Positions 1 to 16,831 of a stretch of DNA of 27,900 nt are shown here, piece after piece. The notes under the pieces were generated by a model, which was given only the letters and a program-made list of their open reading frames with translations, ran no database searches and had not been told where the DNA came from. Each line of letters starts with the position of its first letter. Positions within the stretch are counted from its first letter, which is position 1. The DNA is from Acanthamoeba lenticulata (Eukaryota; Discosea; Longamoebia; Acanthamoebidae). Where the stretch lies: the NCBI GenBank assembly GCA_002179805.1, contig NAVB01001126.1:1-27900 (forward strand), written 5' to 3'. The translations under genes were made by a program, and so were the position numbers.

Positions 1-7679
<7,679 letters not shown>

Positions 7680-7791
7680 CACACAATGTCGTGTGTTTGT
7701 GGCGCCAAATACTTCCAGGAACTGAATCCGCAGCCATTTTTTCTTTATTTTTCCTTCCCTTCTTTTTTGGTACAAGATTACAACCGATCAC
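7680..7791. promoter_or_regulatory. divergent promoter between POLQ and the RBBP9-like hydrolase
   Basis: These 112 bases separate two start codons facing away from each other (POLQ ATG at 7677-7679 minus, hydrolase ATG at 7792 plus). Both 5' UTRs and both promoters must fit here unless there are upstream non-coding exons. The plus-strand side is pyrimidine-rich at 7738-7768. I see no clear TATA box, so promoter status is inferred from gene orientation only. Confidence 0.55.
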
Positions 7792-8521
7792 ATGGCGCAG
7801 CGAGTGAGCAAAATCATCATCCTGCCGGGCAATGGCTGCGACGACGTTCATAACGCGAACTGGTACCATACAGTGGCAACGGAATTGGAGACGCGCCTTA
7901 GACAGCACGAGTGGGGCTCATCGATTCGCGTGGTTTTAGAAGATATGCCTGACCCCTACGTAGCTCATCGTGCTGTGTGGCTGCCCTTTGTAAAGAATGA
8001 GCTTGGTTGTGATGAGAACACCATTCTTATCGGCCACAGCTCTGGGGCGGAGGCTGTTATGCGGTACGTCAAAAGTGTTTGGACAAACTTGCTGCCTTAG
8101 TGTTGATGTTGGGGGCACGTGAAAAGGCTGCTGGAAGAGCAGAAGGTGAGGGGTGCTGTGCTCGTGTCGGCCTGCTACACAGATCTTGGTGACGAGAACG
8201 AACGGGAGAGTGGGTACTACACGGGCGAGTGGCGGTGGGAGACGATCCGCAGCCACGCCGACTGGATCGTGCAGTTTGGCAGCAGCGACGACCCGTTCAT
8301 CCCGCAAAAGGAGATGGACCATGTGCATGAGGTGCCCACCATCATCATTCATGTCCAACCATCTCATATCTGTATGCTGACACTTTGTGAACGAAAATGG
8401 CAACCTACAGAAATTGGGGACAGAGTATCACTTCTTCAACAAGAGAGGTCACTTCATGACTTACCGCTTTCCGGACTTGGTCGAGCTGGTCATGAAGAAG
8501 GTGGAAGCAGCCATGCGGTAA
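7792..8521 (+). CDS. RBBP9: RBBP9/YdeN-like serine hydrolase, copy 1
   Basis: Small alpha/beta-hydrolase of the RBBP9 (Ser_hydrolase/DUF1234) family, whose members are serine hydrolases with unsettled physiological substrates. Three exons (7792-8063, 8127-8331, 8411-8521) give 195 residues, the usual family length. The nucleophile motif GHSSG is at 81-85 (Ser83), the acid lies in FGSSDDPFIP near 145-154, and the His is in RGHFMTYRF near the C-terminus. So the full Ser-Asp-His triad is present. LEDMPDP and WRWETIRSHADWIVQF are typical family segments. The start is the first ATG after the divergent promoter with POLQ. A diverged inverted paralogue with the same two intron positions lies at 13361-14136. 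The protein is probably soluble and cytosolic, since no signal or membrane segment is seen. Confidence 0.92.
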
Positions 8522-8607
8522 AACCATTGTGTGAAGAACGGAAGGACGAGTTCAACTCTTCAAGTCTCACCTCTTATAAGAAGGATAGCAATATGCTATG
8601 CAAGAAG

Positions 8608-8689
8608 GACGACGTGGCCGAGTGGTTAAGGCGGTAGACTAGAAATCTACTGGGGTCTCCCCGCGCAGGTTCAAATCCTGCCGTCGTCG
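8608..8689 (+). tRNA. tRNA-Ser (anticodon AGA)
   Basis: An 82-nt cloverleaf. The acceptor arm GACGACG pairs with CGTCGTC, followed by discriminator G. Also visible are T8, the D-arm GGCCGAGTGGTTAAGGC, an anticodon stem GTAGA/TCTAC with loop CTAGAAA (anticodon AGA at 8641-8643), the long variable arm typical of serine tRNAs (GGGGTCTCCCC), and a T-arm GCAGG-TTCAAAT-CCTGC. There is no intron. A T5 run at 8693-8697 is a Pol III terminator. An identical copy lies on the minus strand at 16622-16703. The 3' end is only 78 bp upstream of the aminopeptidase start codon. Confidence 0.97.
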
Positions 8690-8691
8690 AC

Positions 8692-8697
8692 CTTTTT
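8692..8697 (+). terminator. Pol III T-run terminator of tRNA-Ser copy 1
   Basis: A C followed by five T residues starts three bases after the mature tRNA 3' end, the usual position and form of an RNA polymerase III terminator. Confidence 0.8.
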
Positions 8698-8767
8698 CAC
8701 ATGTGATCTGTGGTTTTTTCTTTCTCGCCTTGAAACGGCGATTGTTTTGTCCTCGTTTCCCTGCGCG

Positions 8768-11700
8768 ATGGAGAGCTTTGGGGTGGAGATGGAAACACGA
8801 GGGGGGCGTGACGCGCATGAGGAGGGTTTTATGATGGAGGAACTGGAAGGCGATTTGCAAGATGGCAGTGATGAAGAGGTGCTAGGCACGTTCTACGAAG
8901 CCCGACGCCAAAGGCTGACTGAAACGATCCAGCGAAGGAAAAAGTGGATTGTGGGTGCCGGCGCGACGTGCCTCGTAGTTGTGTTGCTCCTCTCCATCGT
9001 AGCCATGGCAGTACGCTATAAAGGTGGCTTCCTCCTCCGTTCTGTAGGCACCCTGCAGACTGAGCCAAGACCTCACCACAATCGTTCGTCACGGCGGCAA
9101 AGGGCGCGATGGTGGGCATGGCGGCGAGGAGAGCCAAGGGGTTCGGCTTCCGGAGTACGTCCGGCCGGAGCACTACGACATGCACATCACCACTGACATG
9201 ACTGCCTTCACGTTCAAGGGCGTCAGCAAAATCAACATCACGGTTCGCATCCGCCTGCGCATATCCACTTCCCGGTCACTGCTTATGGGGATCATTTTTT
9301 CATCTTTGTTGCTGCAGGTGACCAAGAAGGAGGTGGACAAGATCGTGCTGCACGCTGCCGACCTCACCATTAGCCGTGCCACCCTCTACCCTGCCGGCCA
9401 GCCCCAGGCCGCTGAAGAAGCCCACAAGTACTGTAGCACTTTACCAAGAGCCCCGTCGTGAACCTCGTTGACGCGGTGCCGATGCTGTGTGATAGGATGC
9501 GCATGGACGAAGCAAACGAGTTTGCTATCCTCGAGTTTGCGTCGTTGCCCAAGTGGCTCGCTTCATCAGACTCCTCGCGGTTTGTGCTGGAGCTGACCTT
9601 CAAGGGCACCCTCGGCACCATCATGTCCGGCTTCTACAGGTCAGCCACCTCGCTTGTGTGCTCTCCCCTTGCAGCGTTTCTCACGTGCTTGCCTATTATG
9701 CAGGAGCTCCTACGTCATTGGCGGCACGACCGAGTGGCTAGCCGTGACTGACTTTGAGCCCACCGACGCACGTCGTGCCTTTCCCTGCTTTGACGAGCCT
9801 GGTGCGTCGACCACGACCAAAGGGCCACGAATGCGCTCGAGTCACCACACGCGGTCTCACATCCTCCCTCCTATGCCTGTGTTTTTTGTATCTTTCGTGC
9901 TGCGCGCGCAGCGATGAAAGCCAACTTCACGATCACACTGACCTTCCCGAGCGGGTACGACGGCCTAAGCAACATGCACGAGCTCAGTCGCTCGACCGAC
10001 TCTGCCACCGGTACGCCCTTGACTCCCTCTCTTCACTTCCGGCCTATGCAGACTTGATCTCACGCTGCTCGTTGTGACACCGCACAACAACGACAACAAC
10101 AAAAGGCATGATCACGGCGCGCTTCGCCACCTCGGTGCGGATGAGCACGTATCTTGTGTGCTACGCCATCCACAAGTTTGCCTCCATCAACACCACCGCT
10201 GACGGCCAGGCACGCCGCCCCGCCGCTGCTGCATGCAATCAAACACGCACACACAAGTCTCACCGGGGCCGCGCCGGGACAGGTGAGCGTGCGCGTGTGG
10301 ACGACGCGGGACACGATCGAACAGGCGCGTTACGCGCTCGGAGTCGCGCGCGATGTGCTGAGCAACTACACGAGCTACTTTGGCATCGCGTTTCCGCTGC
10401 GCAAGCTCGACCTTATCGCCATCCCCGACTACTCGGCCGGCGCCATGGAGGTCCAGCCCTTCCCCCTTCTTCTCCATGCGTAAAGTCATCTTGGACTGAC
10501 GTTTTTGTTGCGTTTCCCCGTGACCAGAACTGGGGGCTCATCACGTTCCGGCAAACGGCGCTGCTCTATGACCCGCAGCAATCGTCTGCCGCCGACAAGC
10601 AGCGCGTGGCGGTCGTCATCGCGCACGAGCTGGCCCATCAGTGGTTCGGCAATCTCGTCACCATGCGCTGGTGGAACGACCTCTGGCTCAACGAGGTGCT
10701 TCTTCTTTGCCTTTGCGTTCCCGCCCTTTCCCTGTCCGCGGCAATGGCAACCTGACGCTTGCAATGGGTTACGTACGTTGGACCACAACAAACAGGGCTT
10801 TGCGTCGTTCATGGAGTACAAGGGCGTCAACTTTATCCATCCGGACTGGGCCATGTGGGAACAGTTCCTCCACGACGACCGCGCCACGTACGTGCGCCCC
10901 AGGCCTTTGTGGGTCTCGCGGGCGTGAGGGCTGACCTCAGCTTGGATGCTTGTGGGCCGCCGGGGGGGGGGGACAGCGCGATGGCCCTGGATGCCCTCCG
11001 CTCGTCGCACGCCATTGCGGTGGACGTGCAGCGGCCATCCGACATCGGGCAGCTCTTTGACTCCATCTCCTACTCCAAGGGCGCCTGGTACCGAGTCCAA
11101 CAATAGGGCCAGATTTCTCTGCGCCATGAAAGCACTTCAAAAGTGGTTAACATACTGGCTTTGGGGGCGGGGCACTACAGCGTGATTCGCATGCTGGAGG
11201 CGTACCTCAACACTTTTACCAACGCACCAAACCTCTTCCAGAACGGCATCCACGACTACCTCGTGCGTGTCTCCTCCTCCTCTCCCTCCTCGCGTCAGCA
11301 TATGGAACACACGCGTATCTGTGTGTGCGGGACCTGACAAGCAAGCACACACGCACAGGAGGCGCACAAGTACGACAACGCCGAGACGAGCGACCTGTGG
11401 CACGCCGTGGCGCAGGCCAGCGCGCGCGTGGGGCCGCTCGACGTGGCGACGATGATGGACTCGTGGACAACGCAAGTCGGCTTCCCTTACCTCGAGCTCA
11501 CACCCGTTGCCGGCCAGCCCCTCCTCCGCGTGACTCAGGTTCGCTTTTTCCTATTAATTATCATTTATTCTATTTAAATAATAATACTAATAATAATTCT
11601 ATTATTAAATTCTTGATTTTTTTAAAAAATGTTACAGCGGCGATTCCTTCTGATCAACAACGGGTCGCGAGACCTGGGCGAGGACCCGACGCTCTGGTGG

Positions 11701-13252
11701 GTGCCCTTCATGTACAAGACGCGCGGCGGCCCGTCCATCCTCAAGCCTCTCCCCAAGGCACGCATCATCCGTGGCGCTCCTCTGGTGATTATGGCCCGTC
11801 GATTAACGTCGAGAGCACATACACATACACGTGGAGCAGACGCGAACGGAGCAGATCCCGTTCGCCTCAACGAGCGACGGGTACGTGGTGGGCAACGTGG
11901 GCCAGGCCGGCTATTACCGCGTGCTCTACCCGCCGTCGCTCTACACCGCCCTCAGCGTGCCGCTCTCGCAGCTGCCCAACTCGCCCATCTCGGTGCGTGC
12001 GCTTCTTCGTCCTTTTTTTTTGCCCAATCGGCCTTTTTATTGCGCGGACTCACGTGCTTATGCTTTGGATTTGGGCGCAGCCGCGCGACCGCGCGGGGCT
12101 CGTCGACGACCTCTTTGCCTTTGCGCAGGCCGGCCTTGCCGCCCCGATCTCTGTAAGCCTGTCCTCCTCCCTCGTCCATATCAAATGCTCTCTGGTCTCA
12201 CGCATCGTGGGAACCCGGGGGTTGGGGTCACAGGCTCTGGAGCTGACGGCGTTCCTCAAGGCCGAGCGTGACAGCGTCGTGTGGGCGATCGCGCTCGATG
12301 GGTTCGACATGCTGGGCGACCTCCTCCACCTGGAGGACTGCTACGGCAGCTTCCAGCGCTATGTGCGGAGCCTCATGGCGCCGGCCCTCAGCGAGGTAGG
12401 CTGGGGTCTGGCGGGCAATGCCACCAACAACGAGTCCCACACGACGCGTCTCCTCCGCAGCCGCCTCCTGACCGCCGCCGTGGCCTATGAAGACCTGTAA
12501 GTGTGTGGCCTCTTGTTCCCTCCCATTGCGCTCTCCCACCAGTTTGCCTCACACCTGGGGCGCGCGCAGGCCGACCCTCCAGCAGGCCAGCGCTCTCTTC
12601 CAGGGACTTGGTACGTACCAGACTGCTTCCACCCACGCCCAGGGATGCGTCGTTTTACTGGTTCTTTATTTACGGGCTGGATTGGCGTTGTTGGGGCGGC
12701 GGAGTAGTGAAGCGAGGCGAGGAGGTGGCGCAGGACCTGCGTACCGCGGTGTACCGGGCGGGCGTGGCCATGGGCGGCCTGGAGGCCTACGAGTGGATGC
12801 TGCGGCGCTTTGAGACCTCGGGAGTGGCCGCCGAGCGGCTGCGGGCGCTGTCGGCGCTGGCCGCGGCGCGCGAGCCCTACCTCCTGCAGCGCACGCTGCG
12901 CTTTGCGCTGTCCTCGCGCGTGCGGTCGCAGGACACCGTGCGCGTGATCGCCCTCGTGGCCCGGAACCCGGCCGGTTCGGGCCTGGCGTGGGACTTTTTC
13001 CGCGCGCACTACGTTGAGTTCTACGAGCGCTATGGCGGTGGCCACTTCCTCATCGAGAGCCTCATCAAGGCCGTGACCAACCACTTCACCACCACCGCAC
13101 GCCTCGCCGAGGTGCAGCAGTTTTTCCAGGAGCACTTTGTGGAGGGCGGGTCGCGCGCCATCGAGCAGTCGGTGGAGACCATCGAGCACCGCATCCGGTG
13201 GCTGGACGCCCACCTTGCTGCCGTCGACACATGGCTCGCCTCCCACCCCTGA
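8768..13252 (+). CDS. M1 family aminopeptidase (APN/ERAP type), type II membrane protein, with a local frame break
   Basis: Zinc metalloaminopeptidase that removes N-terminal residues. The short acidic cytosolic tail (1-59) and signal anchor (about 61-82, [20 protein letters not shown]) predict a lumenal or extracellular catalytic part. About 18 exons: 8768-9023, 9070-9242, 9318-9639, 9704-9801, 9912-10010, 10106-10209, 10283-10450, 10528-10695, 10796-10887, 10977-11087, 11181-11262, 11359-11538, 11638-11784, 11837-11992, 12081-12152, 12234-12496, 12570-12610, 12705-13252; about 1026 residues. Motifs: [13 protein letters not shown] (404-408, split by an intron between E and N), HELAH (440-444) with the third zinc ligand E463 in WLNE, and the catalytic-type Tyr526 in SISYSKGA. 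The C-terminal ERAP1-like helical domain is complete. Oddities: the frame slips by one base at 9432-9443; the intron at 10210 starts with GC; the intron near 11758/11785-11839 has several possible ends; the first intron (9024-9069) is approximate. Confidence 0.92.
10210..10282 (+). other. probable GC-AG intron in the aminopeptidase gene
   Basis: The exon ending TTADGQ must join [10 protein letters not shown], which is normal for the M1 family. The only junction that keeps phase 0 on both sides uses CAG|GCACGC as donor and GGACAG| as acceptor, giving 73 nt. No GT donor nearby fits. GC-AG introns are a known minor class of U2 introns. Confidence 0.65.
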
Positions 13253-13360
13253 AGGCTGTCAATTTTTTATAGTTTAAATTTTTTATTAATTAAAAAATAA
13301 AAAATATTTGTATTTAGTTTTGTGTTTTATTCAATTCCTCCCTCGTTATGCATCGGTCGT
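13253..13360. terminator. AT-rich convergent 3' region shared by the aminopeptidase and RBBP9-like copy 2
   Basis: Two genes end toward each other with 108 bp between their stop codons. Bases 13261-13320 are almost pure A/T with ATTAATTAA and AATAAAAAATA stretches on both strands, in strong contrast to the GC-rich exons. Bidirectional polyadenylation or termination is inferred from composition and orientation. Confidence 0.55.
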
Positions 13361-14136
13361 TCACATGGGCAGGTCGTGCGTTCGCTGTTCATCGCCAGCA
13401 GCAGATCCTGGCTTGATGGCATCAACCTTGGCCAGTACGGTTTCAACGAGCTCGGGAAACTCGCTCAGCAGGAAGTGGCCCTTGTCCTTGTACAGGCGAT
13501 ACTCGGTGCCCAGTTTCTTGCAGACCGCCCAGCCACGAAAGAGGGTGCGTGTCAGCAGATAGATCTATCTGGCGGCCTGGAATGGACATGAATGATGGTG
13601 GGTACCTCATGCACATGGTCCATCTCCTTTCGCGGGATGAACGGGTCGTCGCTGCTGCCGAACTGCACGATCCAGTCGGCGTGGCTGCGGATCGTCTCCC
13701 ACCGCCACTCGTCCGTGTAGTACCCGCTTTCTCGCTCCTCAGGGTTGTCCAGGTCCGTGTGACAGACCGACACGAGCACAACGCCCCTCACCTTCTGCTC
13801 TTCGAGCAGCCTGTCCTCGAGGGGTTGGTCATAACCACGGAAGCGAGTTCAACAAACGTAGTTCATGACGTACCTCATAGCAGCAACCGCCCCTGAGCTG
13901 TGCCCGATGAGGATGGTGTTTTCGTCGCATCGCAGCTCCTTCTTGATGAAGGGAAGCCACACGTCCCGGTGGGCAGCATCAGGGTCAGGCATGTCCTCAA
14001 GGATGACTGGGATGCCCAGACGGCGGGTGTTGAGGCCCTTGAGCAGGTGTTGCTGGCACCAGTAGTACCAAATGGACTTCTTCACGTCAGCCACATGGTT
14101 CCCTGGCACGATCACAATCTTGCTGATGCTCTTCAT
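13361..14136 (-). CDS. RBBP9: RBBP9/YdeN-like serine hydrolase, copy 2
   Basis: Paralogue of the hydrolase at 7792-8521, in opposite orientation. Exons 13874-14136, 13606-13810 and 13361-13516 give 207 residues. Both introns sit at the same codons as in copy 1. The ATG at 14134-14136 is chosen because the open frame upstream contains only a TTG. GHSSG is at 78-82 (Ser80), the acid is in FGSSDDPFIPR, and the His is in KDKGHFLL, so the triad is intact. The C-terminus is 12 residues longer and differs fully from copy 1 (ending GDEQRTHDLPM). Exons 1 and 3 have diverged, while most of exon 2 is nearly identical in DNA to copy 1 (see findings). Probably a soluble protein. Confidence 0.9.
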
Positions 14137-14415
14137 GTTGTTTGTCAACTGTGCTTGCTCTTGCGTGGAGGTGGAGGTGAGGTTTGTCTGGCCAGACTGC
14201 CGACCGCAGGATCATGCACGGCAAGCCGTGGCGTCTGGTGGCTGTTTGAGAGGACTAGCCACGAGAAACGCGAGCACTTCCTGGCGCACATACCACACAT
14301 TCTTCCCGTGAGGAAAAAGGGAACGACGCTCTCGCGACACACGTGGCGACACGAACGCAAACATTGGAGGAGGCCGACATCGTTCATCGTTCATCGGTAA
14401 GCTGTACCAGCGTTA
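14137..14415. promoter_or_regulatory. divergent intergenic region between RBBP9-like copy 2 and the Yip1-domain gene
   Basis: 279 bp between two start codons facing away from each other. A short direct repeat (TCGTTCA twice) is at 14380-14396 just before the Yip1-domain gene. There is no recognised core promoter motif and no coding feature I can support. Confidence 0.4.
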
Positions 14416-15752
14416 ATGTCGCAGCAGTACAAGACAGGCTTTGGGGTGCGTTAACAAAAAGTCTACTGAATCGCGAACTCTAGCTGACCGAGGAGACAGC
14501 AGGGGCAGGGGGTGGATTTCGGCGATGGCGGCACGTACGACGACCTCTACACGGGATCTGATTTTATCCAACCCCCTTCAAGCGAGAGCTACGCCGCGCC
14601 CTCGGGAACCATGCAACCCGCTCTCCGTACGCTCTCCCGCAAACAGGGCTCGTGGTGGATCTGCTCCCTGCCGCGGCAATTCAACATCTCATGCCACGTT
14701 GCTATTCAGAGGAGTTTCCTGGTATGGAGCATGTTGATGTCGAGCAACCGCAGCAGCCGCTGGACGGCGGAAAGCCGCCCCGCATGTGGGACCTTCGCTA
14801 CTACTCGTTCCTCTTTGACGTCGACACCAACGAGGTCTTGGCCAGGCTCGCCCGGTCGGTCGTGCCCTTCTCCGTTAACTTCCTCGCCTCTGTTCAAAAC
14901 AACCCCGATATGTACGTCTCGTTTCGCACCTCTCCCCACCCTGGGCCGAGCGCCTCAACCTTCAACCGTCCACAATACCAATAGGTACGGCCCCTTCTGG
15001 GTGGTGACGACGCTTATCTTCCTCAACGCCGGGGCGGGCAACTTTGCCATGTGGATTCACCAAGGCCAGGACTTCCGCTACCACTTTGAAGAGGTGCGTG
15101 CTCCTTCCGCTTTTTCTTTCCTCCTCCTCTTCATCTTCCTCTTATCTTCTTCTGCTGGCTTCGTCTGCTCACTGACGTGTGTTCTGCTGCTGGTGGGTGC
15201 AGGTGACCTTTGGCGCGGCGGCGTTTTACAGCTACGTGACGATCATGCCCATCCTCCTGTGGATCGCCTTCAAGTGGTTAGAGGTGCCCGTCACGCTCCT
15301 CCAGGCAATGTGCATCTACGGCTACTCCATGTTTATCTACCTCCCCGTCGCCGTACTTCACCTCCTCCTCCTCCTCCTCACATGATACCAATGACGATAA
15401 TGAAGATGCTCATGCTGATGTCGTTGTTGTTGTTGTTGCACTCCAGATACTGTGCATCATCCCGTCAGAGATCCTGCGGTGGCTGCTTATCTTTGGAGCA
15501 GGCGCGTGGTCCCTCCTCTTCCTCCTCATGAACTTCTACCCGCCCCTCTTCAAGGTACCTTCTCCCACAGTCGTCACCATCGTCATCACCGCCGTGTTGC
15601 TGATGAACACACCCGAATTGGGCGCGCAGGACAAGCTGCAGGACAAGAAGGCCACCACGTTGGGCGGCGCTATCTTGGCGGTGGTGGCCGTGTGCCACAT
15701 GGCACTGGCCCTCACCATCAAGCTCTACTTCTTCCACTACTACGCGGACTGA
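14416..15752 (+). CDS. Yip1-domain membrane protein (YIPF1/YIPF2-like)
   Basis: Polytopic Golgi/early secretory protein of the Yip1 family; members bind Rab GTPases and act in vesicle traffic (family knowledge). Seven exons: 14416-14445, 14509-14626, 14710-14911, 14985-15093, 15203-15352, 15447-15554, 15630-15752; all phases agree and give 279 residues, slightly shorter than animal YIPF1/2. The N-terminus is soluble, then ALQEFPGMEH and LRYYSFLFDVDTNEVLARL match the conserved segment before the membrane region. YGPFWVVTTLIFL is the typical entry to the first membrane helix. About five hydrophobic helices follow (TIMPILLWIAFKWL, YGYSMFIYLPVAI, LLIFGAGAWSLLFLL, and the C-terminal VVAVCHMALALTIKLYFF). 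It is divergent from RBBP9-like copy 2. Confidence 0.9.
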
Positions 15753-16146
15753 GCCATCTAAGCGGTCATCGAGAGAAAGCTCGTGGAGGCTGTATATAGC
15801 AATACTACAAGTAAAACAACAACAACAAGATCTCAAGGTGTAAAGTACTTCGTCATGCCAGGAGCGAAGCATAACACATCGCCCTTGAAGTAAGGTCGAC
15901 CTCTCTCAGCTTCCTGCTCAAGTTGAGGTCCAGTGGACGAGACCTTCTTTCATGGTTTCAGCGCTGGGGACCTTTTCATCGATAAGAATGCAAAATGACA
16001 TTTCATGATCATTCCCCATTTCAGTCCCCACCAAGCGCGTGTACCTTCGTCAAATCGCTCTTGTTTCGCCGCATCCAGCGGTGGAACCGTCCGAAAAATC
16101 AGAACGGCTGTCAGTCACTGTATGAGAAAGACCAAGGTTGGTGAGG
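15753..16146. other. intergenic stretch with no recognised gene
   Basis: 394 bp between the Yip1-domain stop codon and the YciI-domain start codon. It probably holds a 3' UTR, a 5' UTR and a promoter. GC content is lower than in exons. I see no convincing reading frame, tRNA or repeat. Confidence 0.5.
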
Positions 16147-16593
16147 ATGAACCTCACTTCACTTGTTTTGTTCACCATGCTCAATCGCACGTACTTGACC
16201 CGCCAAGTCCTTCGCCGAACGTCGACCACACCACTTTACCACATTCCCGGCTCCTCTGCTCGTCTGCTCCACCAAACAACGCCATCAGGCCAGGTGTCCG
16301 ACTCACTTCAGCCACACCCAGGACAGACAGCGTTCTTGTTGATCTACGAGTACGTGGCTGACATGGCCATACGACGTGATGACTTCCGCCCGGCCCACTT
16401 GGCTCTCACGCAGAAGCACAAAGACAGTGGCCGTGTCCTGATGGGTGGTGTCTTCGCTGATGCAGCAGGAGCAGCGTACGTGTTTAACGTCAAGAAGAGG
16501 GAAGAGGTGGAGGCGTATGTTCGCCAAGATCCATATTATGAGCACGGCCTCGTTGCTAACTACACCATAAAAGAATGGCACCTTCTTTTCTAG
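16147..16593 (+). CDS. YciI-domain protein with probable mitochondrial presequence
   Basis: Single-exon gene of 148 residues. Residues about 62-148 form a YCII-related domain (dimeric alpha/beta barrel): FLLIYEYVADM, then RPAHLALTQKHKDSGRVLMG with the conserved His, GGVFADAAGAAYVF, and EVEAYVRQDPYYEHGLV near the end. Bacterial YciI-like proteins are small enzymes or binding proteins whose activity is mostly unknown, so no reaction is assigned. The first 60 residues are rich in Arg, Ser, Thr and Leu with no acidic residue for about 50 positions, as expected for a mitochondrial import signal (inference). The start is the first ATG in frame; an upstream TTG is ignored. The stop codon lies 28 bp from the minus-strand tRNA-Ser. 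Confidence 0.87.
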   Translation: MNLTSLVLFTMLNRTYLTRQVLRRTSTTPLYHIPGSSARLLHQTTPSGQVSDSLQPHPGQTAFLLIYEYVADMAIRRDDFRPAHLALTQKHKDSGRVLMGGVFADAAGAAYVFNVKKREEVEAYVRQDPYYEHGLVANYTIKEWHLLF

Positions 16594-16621
16594 GGCTGAA
16601 AAATCTAAGGGCGCAAAAGGT

Positions 16622-16703
16622 CGACGACGGCAGGATTTGAACCTGCGCGGGGAGACCCCAGTAGATTTCTAGTCTACCGCCTTAACCACTCGGCCACGTC
16701 GTC
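16622..16703 (-). tRNA. tRNA-Ser (anticodon AGA), second copy
   Basis: Identical over all 82 bases to the tRNA at 8608-8689 but on the opposite strand. It has the same acceptor, D, anticodon, long variable and T arms. The AAGAAGGAC leader just upstream and a GACCTTTT trailer are also shared; four T residues (16615-16618 on the plus strand read AAAA) act as the Pol III terminator. Confidence 0.97.
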
Positions 16704-16831
16704 CTTCTTATTAAGGTTTCTTATGGGCCTTATCGAATATACTTTACATGGGTAGTCGTCTTTTTGTGCATCTGTCATCCACCTACGTGCTTTACGTGTA
16801 TTCAACTAAGCTGTGGAAAGAATTTTTATTA
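16704..16831. other. short AT-rich spacer between tRNA-Ser and the FANCE 3' end
   Basis: 128 bp with no coding signal. It serves as upstream flank for the minus-strand tRNA and contains the likely 3' UTR of FANCE, whose stop codon is followed on the minus strand by TAATAATAAAAATTC. Confidence 0.5.

Noticed and set aside
10961..10972. Poly-G run (and a poly-C run at 17875-17884)
   Set aside because: Both lie in introns close to acceptors; they are simple homopolymers that may vary in length or reflect sequencing error.
12485..13246. Minus-strand open frame opposite the aminopeptidase last exons
   Set aside because: The plus strand carries the conserved C-terminal M1 domain; the antisense frame crosses an intron and has no family match.
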